A stretch of DNA of 64,000 nucleotides from Lepidurus packardi (Eukaryota; Arthropoda; Branchiopoda; Notostraca; Triopsidae): assembly GCA_023053545.1 (NCBI GenBank), contig JAKZAN010000001.1, positions 9,010,565 through 9,074,564 on the forward strand, given 5' to 3'. The translations under genes were made by a program, and so were the position numbers. The notes below the pieces were generated by a model, which was given only the letters and a program-made list of their open reading frames with translations, was not told where the DNA came from and ran no database searches. Shown here piece after piece: positions 29,001 through 41,294 of the stretch (the first letter of the stretch is position 1; every line of letters begins with the position of its first letter).

Positions 29001-32000
29001 CTTCAAGGGGTAATACGCGAGTAATATCTGATTGTTGAACAAGAAACCCACTTGATGGACGTTTTGTGAACCGGGAAGTACTTATGAACATGAGGTTTTT
29101 CTTTTTTTTCTGTCGGAATGATTATTGCACGTGTGGATAGTTTTCGAACTTTTCTTTGGAATGTACGTTTCTCCAACGTTTAGAGCTTCGTAACGTTTAA
29201 GAAAGCTGGCATAATCTTTAACTAGGTTAAACGGAGTTCCAAGTCCAAGATATAATCTTAATTTGCTAGTGTGTGTAATGTAACTCAACCTACCGTTTTG
29301 GCGTGCCTTTTAGGTGCAAACTGTTGAGTATGCGGTGGCTGGAAAGGAAAAAAAAAGTCACGACCCTCACGAATTTGTCACCACTCGGAAAATTTAACCG
29401 GAAGCCGTAAAGAATGCCGGCCTGGAAATGCTAAGAAAAAAGTTAAGCAAGAGGGGAGGCTGGGGCGGTGAAAAATGTTGGTCAAAGGTCAGAGTACATG
29501 TAGATGTTCTGTGGGTGATTCATAAAAGCCCTCAAGTGTACTAAAGTCTACACTGTGCAATTCACAAGCGCTCTTATGACTCCAGGAAAAACACAGAAAT
29601 GGCTCCGGCTCCCCTTTCTTTCTAAAATTCTAAAAACGCCGAGCTAACAAAAACGGGGAGGAGGGGCCTATCACCGAGACTGACAACCATCCAAGAACCC
29701 TAAAATCTAAAAACGCTTGAAAAAGATCACAGAGTCCAACCCCACCCCCCTTCCCCACTCAACAATAGACCAGACACCACCTGGAAGCTTTTAGAAACCG
29801 AACCATAGTCCTTTTCGAACAATCAATAGGCATTATCATCTATCAATCAACTCTAATTGCAGCTCACTCTAAATGGAACGAAATTTAGGGGCGAAATTAC
29901 ATATTTTTGCAAAGTAAGCTGTTCACCAAAGTCTTCTGTTTTCGGAAAAAACAGAAGACACAAGCTGATTTCGTACAAAACTGTGTAAACTGCGAATAAT
30001 AGGAGATTAGACTCGACGGCAGGTGTGAAAAGCTGGAAACCGCAAGACCATAAGTACTTTTGCCTTTTCGACCTCGTTTGTGACCTTTCCCTGCGAGGGT
30101 CATACAACCCTTTATGTTTACTTCTTTGGGCTGCTAGCGTTGAGGCTTTCGCTCGCTTCTAGCGCGAATCTTGTCGCGAAATGCAATCAGCCACAAGCGA
30201 AAGCAGATGGCAAAGGGGGAAAATTCGTATGTTAAATCTTACATATGTAATCAAATGTTGTGGCTAATCCATCACGTCCTCTAGACCTCCAGCTGTCAAG
30301 GAACTAACAACTAACCCGAACGGGGCCCACCCATGGATCTTCCGTCTCTAGTTTGTGACTCGAGAAACCCTCCAAGCCGCGTTGAACCCATTTTACCACC
30401 GTATCGCATGATCAAAATGGCGGCGATGGCGTGCTTTTAAAACCTAACTCGTTTCGTAAGGTTTTGAAGAGCAACACAAGTTCAAGCGGTAAGTGGTTTA
30501 ACACTTGACACATCGCAAAAAATAAAAATAGCTAAAAACTTACCCAAAAAGCTGTTTTTTCTTTCCTGTTTTCTTAGACTACCAAAATTTAACAGTATCA
30601 TAAACAAGGACTTGGAAATTTGGGGGAATGTTCCACTTTTGCATGCTTGCATGACGGAAAATACTTGTACAGATCCTAGTTTTCAAATCAAGCAAACAAC
30701 ATGTTTTTAATATTATAGATTCTATACATGAGCAACCAACTATATGGTAGAATTTAGACTTTTAGATACGAATTATGGGTAGTGTAATACATAAAGAGAT
30801 ACGAAAAAAAATATAAAGACATTGACATCCCATTCCATTTGCCCAAATTGCTACTGTGGTGGGCCGTAATTGGTCATAACGCTAGTTTGATAACGGTTTG
30901 CCGAACTCAATTAACAGTGCATTGTACTGTACTTTACAGAATGATTTACTATGAGAACAAGAATAAAAGTCTGCGGAGTCTCTTTACCTCTCAAGCTTAG
31001 AAAGGAAACTTCCTTTCTACCTTGCGAACTATTCTACACATTTAAAAAGTTAACAGACATAAACAGAAACCACAAAACTTTCGTTCACTTGCATCAAACA
31101 AACTGTAACGCACGTAACAATCTACCAACCTAAAGCAATTCCACCTTACAATGTCAGTTTTAACGTCTCTTACGTTATGAATGTTGATTACTGTCCCGTT
31201 TATTTGAACCACAATTACGTCAAAACTTCATTCTTTGAATGATACATCTTTCCTGTTTCAAAATTGCAACATTTTAATAGTATTTTTTTAAATGACTAAC
31301 TTCCGCTTACGCAATTCGGTTATCTTATTACCGAATATTTATTATCGTATATTTTAATATCGTATATTTTAATATACGATATATATAATACGATATATAT
31401 ATACGATATATATATAATATATTGTATATTTTAATATCGTATATTTATTATCGTATTACTTAAACTGCTTATTCTTTCTGCAATTAATCAGCTAGAATGT
31501 TAAGAGGTTAACGCAACTTGTGACACATGATGCCGAGAACTACCGCAATTGTATCGAACTGTCTGTCGAAAGTTTGAATAAACTGTAGTTGAATAACGAC
31601 TTAATTATGACTCGAGCCTCCCTCAACATTTTCATGATTTAATTTTCTCACCCTACTCATATATCACCCAACTTCCCTTCTTCGCCTTCCTGCTTTTTCC
31701 ACCAAAATGCGGAAACCCAGACGAGCAGGCGCCAATGAGCCGGGTGTATATATACGGTAGCACGGTTAACCATAACCGATGAACTTTCAAAAATACCCTG
31801 ATGAGCCACCCAGAGCCACTAAAACTTTTTTGCACCCCCGTTTTTCAACAGGAACTCAGTCTCATACGTTTCGTATTAGGTTGGGAGAGCAGAGTATTTA
31901 GGAAGACGCCACAGAACCCATAAAAACTTAACACAAACAATCTCACAAACTCGGGATCCTATTGCTATTCTCGAATCACCAAAACTTTTCTTTTCAAGCT

Positions 32001-34472
32001 AGAAAAAAAGATATAAAACACAGGAGGCCAAGGCTAAATCTTATCGGGTCAACGCCACAAATGTTCTAAAAGTAGTTCAAGAACTTCTTATATCGCTTTT
32101 AAACGCAAAACGTATGCACGCAAGCCACTAATATGCACAAAACTTCCAAGGCTATTGCCATCACAACATTTCCTCAATCGTTCATACACTACAAGTATTA
32201 ATTTTAACCCTAGCCTTCGCCCGCCTCTGACTGTGGTCAAATAAGGACTATAATGGCTCTTAACATGAAACCCACGTGTTTTCTAATAAGTATCACTGCT
32301 GTATAATTGAATTACCGAGATTTATCCATTGAAAGCAGCTGCCAAGCCTATAAATGGTGTCTAGATGAAAGTCTTAAAGGCGTAATGTTCCAAAGTTGCA
32401 AAGATTTACAGCAACATTAATGCGTATGCAAAATACGAAGCATCAGGGCGTGAAATACCTTTTGCATATGCAATTACCGAACTCTCCAAGTTCTCCAAGC
32501 CTTCTTGGGATGAATTATTCGCCACACTGGACACTTTAGAATAATTTGAATACGACACAGATGGTAGTTCAAACGCTTATCGTAATGACCCTCAATAAGC
32601 GTTAGCTTATCTTGCTCTACTTCTTGAATTATCAGACTCCAACACGTTTGCAGACCCAAAAACTCGAAACTTTCCCTTCATCGACGCGTAGTCATTTCTC
32701 TAGTTCATGCTTTGGGATAAATATAATTGCAAGGGAAAATATAAATGGAACGATCGTGCGTTTCGGCGGTTTAAGCATGTCATTAATGAAAGTTTTTCTA
32801 ACAACGTTAAAGGATTTTTTTCCGATTTCATTTTCACCTCATTTCTCTGCAAACGATTGTAATTAATTTTTGAGTTCAAGGAATTCCAAAAAGGAATGTC
32901 AAGCTCCAAGTTTACACACTTCAAAGCTCGAAATACAAAAAGGGGAAACTGAAATAGCGTTCATTGGCGCGCGCGCGCTCCAAACGTCCCTAACTGGCGT
33001 TACAGAATGTTCGGTAAACTTAAACCGTCCCTCCAAGCCCCAGATCTGTTGTCTACAACTTGTCAGTTTAGGTTTATACTCAATCATGCCTTTCTTATGA
33101 ACTCCCCATCAACAAAAACACCTTGAAAAGCTAATTATAGCTCTCAACATTTTAAGCGAGCTTTAACCTTTCAAGAAATAAGCCGCATGGAAGCGTCGCC
33201 ATTGTATTTGTCAAAGGAAAAGCCAAAATAGACCGAACTCGTTTATCAGAAGGAACTTTAAGACTCACTGTATATAAACACCGAGTAAATACCTCACAAG
33301 TTAACCTTCGAATCCGTCTTGACTTTTGGCTTTACGGACACTAGAGCACTTTCACATTATTGCTATATAATATTACTATGATTATATTATTATTCATATA
33401 TTATACATATTATGTATTATTATTAAATACAGTACGCTGTAAGATTATAAACTTTACAGTTTCACTGTTGACAAACTCGATGTGTTTTAAACCTGGACAA
33501 AAATTTGTTTTTTAAAAAGACTTGATCACTCAATCGATTATTTTGGCCGAGTTTTGCCACTAACCTCAGCACTAATCTCATCCATACACAACGCAGCACC
33601 TTTTCCCCACTGAACCTTCTGCGTACATGTACAGTACAGTACGACAACATAATACCCTATACCCTATCGCACGCATATGCAACCGATTCGTTCGCCCACA
33701 TGTCCGGTATAGGTGGTAACGGAACTATCAAAACGGAGGGATTAGGCGGGCTAACCAAGTGTGAAAGGCGTGCCAAAGTCGACTACAAGTGCTACCAAAT
33801 ATTCTCCCGCGCTAATAGGAAAGGCCTTATCGGTTTGGACCGACCATTATAGGTTGAACTGTCCTTTCGGCATAATGCCAACTCGGTGAAAAGAGAGAAA
33901 AAACAGCGATCGCGTGTCTATGTTACGAGTTTCCGGCGATCTCGTGGATTTGGACTCGGGGTTAGCAATCTTGCTTTCATATGCTATCATCACAATTCAA
34001 AAGTTGTAACTGCTCTGGCTATAATACTGTGTAGTTAACTTTCAAGTCAACTTTCCGGCAGCCGAGAAAACGTGGAACAACTTTTGAACAAAACGACATT
34101 TGAACAACGTGGAACTACATTTGAACAAAACGTGGAACTACATTTGAACAAAACGTGGAACTACATTTGAAAAAAAAACATTTGAACAACGTGGAACTAC
34201 ATTTGAACAAAACGTGGAACTACATTTGAACTGCATTTGAACAAAACACTCCTTTACTTGTTAGTCTCCCTAGGCGTGGGTTAAAAGAAAAGACAAAAGG
34301 AGACAAATAAAAAAAGCCAAAAAACTGATTTGCATCTGAACATTACAACGCAGCTGTAGATAGGCGTTCAAACATGCAAATCAACGATTTCAAATAGAAA
34401 ATCGCGTATATTACGAAATGGAAACTTACCATATAAATCGTCCCACGAAGAAAAATCCTCCGCAGTTTCCAT
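14073..34472 (-). CDS. Dbl-family RhoGEF with DH-PH module, PLEKHG1/2/3-like
   Basis: Guanine nucleotide exchange factor for Rho-family GTPases. Coding exons, 5' to 3': 34430-34472, 21838-22506, 19485-19660, 19020-19237, 18579-18729, 18297-18458, 17958-18113, 17798-17893, 17427-17556, 16771-16910, 16353-16496, 14073-16256; all phases match, giving about 1422 aa. The first exon encodes only [14 protein letters not shown] plus one base. Exon 2 is Ser/Pro-rich. The DH domain spans about residues 276-465 ([60 protein letters not shown]). The PH domain follows ([56 protein letters not shown]). Then [11 protein letters not shown] and WRRCSEPEN, typical of PLEKHG1-3. The long tail is disordered, with a proline motif [10 protein letters not shown]. 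The last exon could instead start at 16205. Drosophila GEFmeso may be the counterpart (inference). Confidence 0.92.
16973..17041 (-). pseudogene. Vestigial duplicate of the start of the last RhoGEF exon
   Basis: About 70 bp nearly identical to 16177-16250, the opening of the last RhoGEF exon, but lying in the intron between exons 17427-17556 and 16771-16910. In the frame used by the real exon the copy reads GTC AAG TGA, a stop, where the gene has TGG. A donor-like gtaaca follows the copied part. It is best seen as a decayed exon duplication. A much weaker third trace may lie near 17245-17300. Confidence 0.75.
20028..21538 (+). mobile_element. Deleted Tigger/pogo-like element, copy B, with nested insertion
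   Basis: TA-flanked (20028-20029, 21537-21538), left terminus GATGCCGCTTATTCTGATCA, right terminus its diverged complement. It is interrupted at 20066-20740 by a second transposon. The remaining sequence aligns along its length to copy A. It sits in the intron between RhoGEF exons 2 and 3. It retains an open helix-turn-helix ORF at 21153-21539. Confidence 0.88.
20066..20740. mobile_element. Longer relative of MITE family 1 nested in Tigger copy B
   Basis: The element is 20068-20738 with TA at both borders (20066-20067, 20739-20740). Its termini GCGCGTTCCACTTGCT and AGCAAGTGGAACGCGC match MITE copies 1 and 3, while about 540 bp of the interior is unique. A minus-strand ORF in the interior contains an acidic stretch followed by [11 protein letters not shown], faintly like the N-terminus of PIF/Harbinger transposases; this is a weak hint only. 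Near the right end an internal partial terminus (GAAGTGGAACGCG, about 20675) suggests a further nested fragment. Confidence 0.82.
21153..21539 (+). CDS. Open psq/CENP-B-type helix-turn-helix ORF in Tigger copy B
   Basis: The 128-codon ORF starts [20 protein letters not shown] and contains [20 protein letters not shown], the helix-turn-helix of pogo/Tigger transposases. [16 protein letters not shown] follows, resembling the start of the second CENP-B-like DNA-binding domain. It then runs into the element's right terminal region, so no DDE domain is encoded. The reading frame is intact, unlike copy A. Expression is unknown. Confidence 0.6.
   Translation: MATNKKRVNLNVKEKMPLIESCDKLKLKYFPQREAAVKLGIPQLYLSKLLKNRYEINNTRCSESTNRKRVGKCQKVEDALFLWFKQASSFHAPINRSILLHISNFRLLESPLNGINIHLTNVIAIGGI
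26032..26400. mobile_element. hAT MITE with 8-bp target site duplication
   Basis: The 353-bp element at 26040-26392 has termini CAGTGTTCCGGAT and CAGTGTTCTGGAT (inverted). Both flanks are the exact octamer CACGCTAT (26032-26039 and 26393-26400). CAGNG-type ends with an 8-bp duplication are diagnostic of hAT. The interior is full of GATC/GATCCGGATC words. It has no coding capacity. Confidence 0.93.
27940..28090. promoter_or_regulatory. GC- and CpG-richer patch inside the RhoGEF intron
   Basis: A local island (GCAGCGGAGCTC, GCCGCCTTGACGCCTGCTCG, CCCGGCATGGCGCAG) in otherwise AT-rich sequence. On the plus strand ATGGCGCAGAAGATGCCC is followed at once by a GTAAGC donor. It could be an alternative promoter or first exon, but no acceptor partner is identified. 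Confidence 0.25.
28522..28655. mobile_element. Palindromic MITE, family 1 (copy 3, 130 bp)
   Basis: The element at 28524-28653 is TA-flanked, with ends GCGTGTTCGACTGACTTTAC and the complement of GCGCGTTCCACTGGCTGCAC. It has exactly the same length as copy 1 but a more diverged left arm. Confidence 0.86.
31342..31456. repeat. AT microsatellite (TATCGTATATTT/ATATACG)
   Basis: Self-complementary low-complexity array of ATCGTATAT and ATATATACGAT words, able to form cruciforms. Confidence 0.9.
33360..33428. repeat. AT-rich simple repeat
   Basis: Imperfect ATT/ATA runs (TATTATTATTCATATATTAT type). Confidence 0.8.
34070..34246. repeat. 23-bp minisatellite just downstream of RhoGEF exon 1
   Basis: Tandem copies of CATTTGAACAAAACGTGGAA plus CTA, with shortened and A-expanded variants, about seven to eight units. 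It lies about 180 bp into the first RhoGEF intron. Confidence 0.92.
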
Positions 34473-37400
34473 TTTTGCAAAGCAGTAAAAAAAAGCACCG
34501 TTTATAAAGTTTGCAAGTTTTTCACTCTAATGTTTCTTTCAACTCGAACTGCAATGCGTCCACTTGGTTAATCCACTCATTATCTTCTTGGTTCCAAAGT
34601 GTGAGAACGGGAAATGCAAAACCAAATGTGGACGAAACACGAACACCTGGCGAAGCAAATGGAGGGCAAAAAAACGTTAATAACTCTATTCCTTATTTAA
34701 TTCCCAGTGTTCCAACCTTCCAATTACTATGCGTTCAAAATTAGTCGTGCCATTGAAAATTTTCAAGCGAGTCTAATGATAGAAAAAACTATTGTTGGTT
34801 TAATTTTTTTTCTTTCCTTTCGATTTTTTCCAAATCAAGCAAATTGATTTTCCCCAATTAAAATCCGAAATCCGTGTTAAGAATTGGTGGTTAGCACGCA
34901 CCACATAGGCTAACACACCCAAAGTCCAAATTGATTGGAGGAAGGCGAAACAATTCGAGTAACTCACGCTCAAATTAATCACCCATCATTCCAGTAGAAC
35001 CAAGTTTGGTACAACGGCAATCAAGCACCGTATCCGAATCTCAAGCGACGTGGGCTTCGCCAAAGAAAAAAAGAAGGCAAACTGGCGCTAGTCAGCTAGA
35101 TATGGGCAAGTTACATACTGGGCTCTCTGCTCTTTTCTCTCCATGACTAAATTACAACACTCACATCAAAAACTCTTTTTTTTATATACAAGTGTATACC
35201 GAGCGAACTATAGAGGAACCTCACGCATTGAACGCGCGGACTCAACTTCCCGAATAAAGTTGGTAAAGGGGGTATGGTTAAGGACTAAACAGACAAAACA
35301 GGGCTGGGCTAGACTAAACTTCCACACAGGATCCCTTTCTTGGGCAACTCTCCCTAACTAACAGCTAACAAGCTAGAGTTTAGGCCATTGGAATATCCAG
35401 AGACTATACTGCAGTGAGAACGTCAAGGAAAGGGGCGAAAGCTAGCGAAAGTGAAAATTTCGCCTCAGGATGACAAGACAAGACAAGTTCAAATTATGCT
35501 TTGCTTTTTTACTGCTACTACTATACTACAAACAAAGCCTAACGAAAGAACGGACTGAGACAAAGTTAAAACTAGGGTGGTGACAAAATAGCAGTCGGAT
35601 AGTAAATGAATGATGAAGGAATTGCAATTTTAACTACGATAAAGGTTTGAACGGAAAGATTAATGGTAACTGTTTTGTGAGTTAGGCAAAAGTATAAAAT
35701 AGCCATGTGTTAATAACCTAGTTATCGGAAGGTTGCAACACTTTTTGTTTTGTTGTTGAAAGTATCGATAATGAGTTAATAGAAAGTGTATTTGTTTACT
35801 GTCATTTAAACAAGATCTTATTTGAGTTTGTACTGCTCTTTTGACGCCACGCTCGAAGATTACAGATAGAGGACACGAAGCTTAAAAGTACGGTACATTT
35901 GTTTTTTTTGGCTACTTTCTAATGTGACAGTGGCAGTTTGGTAGTTCCAAATATTGACGTTAAGGCGCCCATAAGACTCGATCTTGTTGACCCCGAGTAC
36001 GACGATGGCTCCGCCACCGTCGAAATTTAGGACAGTACGTGTACTGTATCAACATTTTGATTTCTAAAAAAGTTCAACTATAAACTTTCATACATTGTAC
36101 AACTTTCAAGTTCGTAAAGCTGTATAAATAAATAGCAGTCTTAAATTCATCTTAAACCATAATTAGAAATTCGAATTATAACAAATTAACATTTAAATTT
36201 AATTTTCGTACAGCAAAAAAAGAAATTAGACGAAGTTTCGTTTACATTTACTGCAATACTTCCAAGAACCCAGACCTCACCAACAAGACTTTTTATTCTA
36301 TACTTTTCCCAACAACGAAAAACTGCAGTTTCCCCACTTAAAACTGTAAAACTCCCACACGAAGCTCTAGGGCAACCTAATCAAGCCTTACTGTACAAAC
36401 CAAAAAATAATAAATACAAAAAAAATGCAGACTGGAATGTGAAAAATCTTGGACTTGTCAGGGTCAATCAACTTATTTAGACTTGGCAATCCGAATTTTC
36501 TGGTCAAGTAAGCATGCATGCCACATGGAAGCTTCCTTATCTCTTGGTCAAAAACTTATAGACTAGGATCTATAGCAATTGGATTAAGACTAACCGCGAG
36601 CGAAATGGAAAACAATAAAATTATATTTTATTATTGAAAATAACGCGTTACTTACCTTAGAGACATGGAACGATGGGAAGGGAATGTCGCAACCGACAAA
36701 TTCAATTATGGCTGGTTTAGGAGATCAGGATATGCAAAACGAGAAGTTTTGGACTTAGAAAGGGATGTCCAAGATGTGCATTCTCTCCGTTCTACCTTCC
36801 TTTAATAACTCAAAGAGATCAAATTATGCTGGTCCACGTGAATGGTCGTGCTTAACCCTTTGAAACCTTCTTTTTTTCGTGGTTCCTTCCTGTGTCGGTG
36901 CCGTACTGGAAAAAACTTGGCTCTGACCGGTCGGTATTGCATGGAGAATCGTTTTATGGCAGGAAACTTGGGAATCGACGAGGAGACCTGGGCCAGCGTA
37001 CACGCACGCTGCAAACACTAACCCTCCCTGGAATAAAGATCAAAATAATAAAAAATAATAAAAAAAATCAGAACAAGTTATATGGATCACACAAAAAGTC
37101 AAGTCACATTTCGTCGCAGAAGTATATTTATATACAACGTACTGTTTAAAACAGAAAGTGTTACGGCGCCAAGTTGACCCCAAGAAACTAAGACACAAGA
37201 AAAGTTAAAAGGAAACGAAACGATTAAAAAAAGGCAGTCAAGGGGTCGACCGAGGGTGGCCATGGGATCTTATAAGCAAATGATATCACAGGCACCACCA
37301 GAGAGGAGACGAAGTCATGACATCAGGCTTATAAGGCTTACGACTTCTGATCTCCTTTTTGGAATACTCTTTAGTTGTAATCCCATCTTGAAAACATACA

Positions 37401-40400
37401 GACAAAACGCCTGAGTTATCCAGTTCTAAAATGTTCACACCTATACCCCAGAAATGAACCCGGGTAACAACGAGGTTTTCGGAATGAAGAAATATTTTCG
37501 GAAAAAGTCGCGGAAGAACGAAGGAGCGACCTCAACAGATGGTTTCAAGCGTGCTGGGATTCGCATTTCCGGTGTTAAAAAGTCTTTTAAACCACCTAAA
37601 TGATCCCAAGAAGTTCCCCCCAGCTTCAAAGTGAATATACGAAGTGGTAAGATCGGGTGAATTGTCAAGAAAGTACGTTGGAAAACCAGGCCAACGTTGC
37701 ACAAAAGCTCTGGCTTTTCATTGTTGATGCCGAAAAAGTAATATTTCAAGAGTTGACGGAAAACTTCATTTGTCATTTTTGATAAACAACGAAAACCGAA
37801 CTTTCTATTGTGTAAACGAACTTTATCTTTCCGTTTAGAGAATCCCAACTTCCATTGTTTTCTGTAAACATCCACTACATTGTTTAGCTTCAAGTAAGGG
37901 TTTCATTGTTGTTAGTGCTGCTCAATAACGCTGTAAAAATGAAAATATTCAATAAAATGTAGTTGTACGCCAACTTCCAGGTCTCCAGGTCTGCGCGTTC
38001 AACTTACACAGCTTTTAACTACCGTAGCACACTTTAAATTCTAATTCTACGGTTCGAAAAGCTCGGTACATTTGTAAATTTGTCTGAACATTTTCTACGT
38101 GCAATGTTACACGTAGGTTTCCCTGCAAGCAACAATTGGAAGGAAATTATCAGCGTTACAGGTTTAAAAAACCTTGCGCTAAGCATAACTTGCGAACTAT
38201 CAGCGGTAAAGATTACAATCTAAATTCCGGGGATTCTCAACAGGGCAAAAAGTACGAACTCGTAGATATGATTACACTGAAATTATCCTTTTTTTTCATC
38301 AAACTAATCAAGCCTTCGCACAAGTGTTCGAAATAGCATCCTCACAAAAGACTGCAGATAACCGCATCTTTTCATTTCCCCATAGCAAATCTGCAAAATG
38401 CAGATAAGGGGTTTTGGCCCCATGGCAAGCGTGTACCCCAGAACTATATAACTTTCATGGGAGTTGTTCAGTTCGGAAATGAGAAGGGAAAACTGAGCTA
38501 GAATCTGTGAATGGCCAGATGGAACGTGCAGAATCAATGATGTCATGTGTTGGCTATTGGGGTGCGATCGATGACCATTAACAAAAGGGTCGAGACCTTT
38601 TACTCCATTATGAATAACAATAGGAAACGCAATGTTCATCCTCGATTCTCCGGATATTGTAAAAGGGGGTTCAGTTGGTCTACAAAGTCCAATGCACAAT
38701 TTGGGAGCTTATTGCCGTTTTGCCGTCCAATATGTCCATATAAGGGACCAAAGAAGCTGAGCGTAATCTACATTTATGAGACGGTTGATACAGCCCCAGT
38801 GAAATAGGTAAACAGAACGGGAATTTTTATGAGATATACAGAGGGGGGAAAAGCACTAGAACTGACAAAAACTTCTTCATTAGATTAAGCTAGGCAGACG
38901 TAGTGCCACAATTCTCGCGTCTTTACTCTACTTTTCACACAAGTGTCAACTGTCAAGAATGTGAGACTTAAAAAAAAACAGATTGTATCGGAAGGCCATA
39001 AATAACTCCGCTTCAACAGTAAATGTTGCGTATGTTTATGACTAAATTTGGGGGAAAATTGATGGTGAGCTGGCGTTTAATGTATTCACAACACAATTAC
39101 TTATGGTTCATGAAAATGGAACGAGTTAAAACTCCGTGGGCTCCGTGTGAACGCATTGGGGAATCTGCTTAATAAAAACCCATGGCAAGCAAAAACCACG
39201 CATGCATAAGCTCGTTCATATTTATGGCTCTTTTTTAAAATTGTCTGCAGAAAAAAAGATGAATAGACTGTAGACCTTATGTTTGGCTCACCGCGCGGAC
39301 GCCTGTAAGGCATACAACGCACAGTAAAGACGCAGACTACAAATTCGGAAGAGAACAGTTGAGAAAAATGAGGCTTTTGATATCAAAGTCCGTTGGGTCA
39401 GCTGAAAAGTGAGCAAGAAATTATGGAGTCCCGTTTAGTCACGTCTTCTGGTGTGGGGTTCACTGCTCGCCTTTGTTTTCGTTGGCTTTCAAGCTTATGT
39501 TATGGTTGGTCATGAAAAAGAGCTTTAACTCAAACATCATTAGAAAATGCATAAAAGCTGTGACCTCATAGACACGCAATATATGTGCCAAAGGAAACCA
39601 GAAACGCCGAAACCACTAAACCACGGCAATTACAATACCTCTAATTTCGCCAAACTTGAGACTCACAACTCGCAGCATTTCAGATGTTAACTTTTCGTTG
39701 CAATCTCAAAGGTGCATAATTAACTTTTAAGTTTCCAAATATTGAAACTGCGAAACAAAACTGCCTTTAAAAAAGATTTTAAAAACAATCTTAACATGGT
39801 TGTGTACTCAGTGTTGTGATGTTGAGACTTGCCTAAAACAGCTATCGTTGAAATGTTGGGAAAAAAACTGGAGGGAGTCCAATGAATTATGGAAACTTAG
39901 CGTCGTAAATTTAGTTAAACGTATAACCTGAAATTTAAATGGCAAATTCTTCACTTCTGCAGGTTTCGATCCTTATCTTGCAACAATTGAATTAATCTTG
40001 GTGGAAAAGTTTGACACCAGAAATGAATCAAAAAGGTTTTTGCTTTCAGTCTGCAACTCTTGTCTTTTTGTACGTTTGCGAGATGCTTCAGACTGCGAGA
40101 TACATAACGATAAACTTATAGACTACGAAAAAACAGGTAAGACATGGCCTAGATCGTGATCTTGGCATTATTTTCTTCCTCTTTCTGGCATCTCCTATTC
40201 TTTTAAATACCTAGAAAGAAGCAGGGAGTCTCAGGCTTTCGGATGCCATAAATGTAACGGGATGAAAGGGAAAGTGAACAAGTTTATTTAGTGCGTGGCT
40301 TCTCCTTTTGATGACTCGAAGGGATCTTGTCGTCTAACTGTGAGCGTGGAACAATAGCGTGCTCTTACATATATACATTCGCAGGAGTATCTTGGGTTCC

Positions 40401-41294
40401 CTTTTTGTTTTAGGGTGGGTGGGTGAGAAAACTTCTAAATCTGACTAGAGGTCAAAAAATGGTTGCACTTTTGATATGAATCACAGAATCAGCTTTTCTT
40501 CTGGCGAGACTTGGGTCTGATGCCAGACTGACGGGCGTTAGAGACTATAAACAAAAAAAAATTTCCAACTGTGTAACTGAATCTTAATGAGCAAAGAGTT
40601 ACTACTTGGTAAAACTTGGGTTGATGAACGCCCAGGCAAATTGATGTCAACGAAACTCGAGCCGCCAGTAAGTTTATATGTAAACTAGTATATTTAATAA
40701 GCTTACTAACTAGTATGTAATCTGACTCCCGTGTATGAAATAACGGAAATAAATTACACCAAACTTACCATTAATGCATTATCGCTTTTCTTAAAAGCAT
40801 GCTGTCCGTCACTGCACTTCACTTTCCCTTTTTCTTTATTATTTTTATTTCTGTTTGGCGCTCTAGAAGGCGAAAGAGGGCTCGCAATGAACAGATACGC
40901 GGAATGCGAACTGTTGACACAATGGAAGAAAGAAAAATAAGACCCGGAACACTAAATAGTGTATAGTTTTATTTCGCTTTAAAACTCAGCTTTGAAATAT
41001 ATTAAATAAAGATTTACGAAATATTGCCAAAAGACAGCTTGCTACCGTCGAAAGGGATTTGGAATGTTTCGCATTTCAGGTTTTCTCATTCTACCAACAA
41101 GGAATAATGTAATCAAAATAGATGGCGCCCCTTAACGGAATGACTAGAAAAAATGCTTTGAGAATTCTTAATAGATGGCGAAAGTTGCTTTCCAATAAAC
41201 TATACTTTATAGCTTGAGTCGTGTTTTCACAGGAATGTGGATTAAAGTATGCAAACGTTATAGATAGTAGTTAATCAGAACCAGTTACGGAACA
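34473..41294. other. 6.8-kb intergenic region, no convincing gene
   Basis: It should hold the RhoGEF promoter (right side of 34472). A possible non-coding 5' exon ends at 36659, where the minus strand reads CATGTCTCTAAG followed by GTAAGT. The longest ORFs (minus 37441-37893, 150 codons; minus 38304-38699, 131 codons) have no recognisable domain. I see no transposon termini here. Confidence 0.5.

Larger units (their letters stand above)
22507..34429 (-). other. First intron of the RhoGEF gene (about 12 kb), no nested gene recognised
   Basis: AT-rich and largely unique. It contains a hAT MITE (26032-26400), MITE family 1 copy 3, AT microsatellites, a 23-bp minisatellite and a GC-richer patch at 27940-28090. 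An 18-A run lies near 24633. At about 30410-30490 the sequence AAAATGGCGGCGATGGCG resembles a YY1-type promoter motif and is followed on the plus strand by a GTAAGT donor; this could be an unassigned transcription start. ORFs up to 152 codons (for example 27882-28340) show no domains. Confidence 0.55.

Noticed and set aside
34070-34246. CRISPR-like array of regularly spaced repeats
   Set aside because: The repeats are directly adjacent with no unique spacers, in a eukaryotic intron; it is a minisatellite.
37441-37893. 150-codon minus-strand ORF
   Set aside because: No recognisable domain, no supporting splice context or poly(A) signal. A length like this can occur by chance in 6.8 kb of non-coding DNA.
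38304-38699. 131-codon minus-strand ORF
   Set aside because: Composition and lack of motifs do not differ from surrounding non-coding DNA; an overlapping plus-strand ORF is equally open.
39955-40030. tRNA-like B box (GGTTTCGATCC)
   Set aside because: It differs from GGTTCRANYCC, and no A box, acceptor stem or cloverleaf can be drawn around it.
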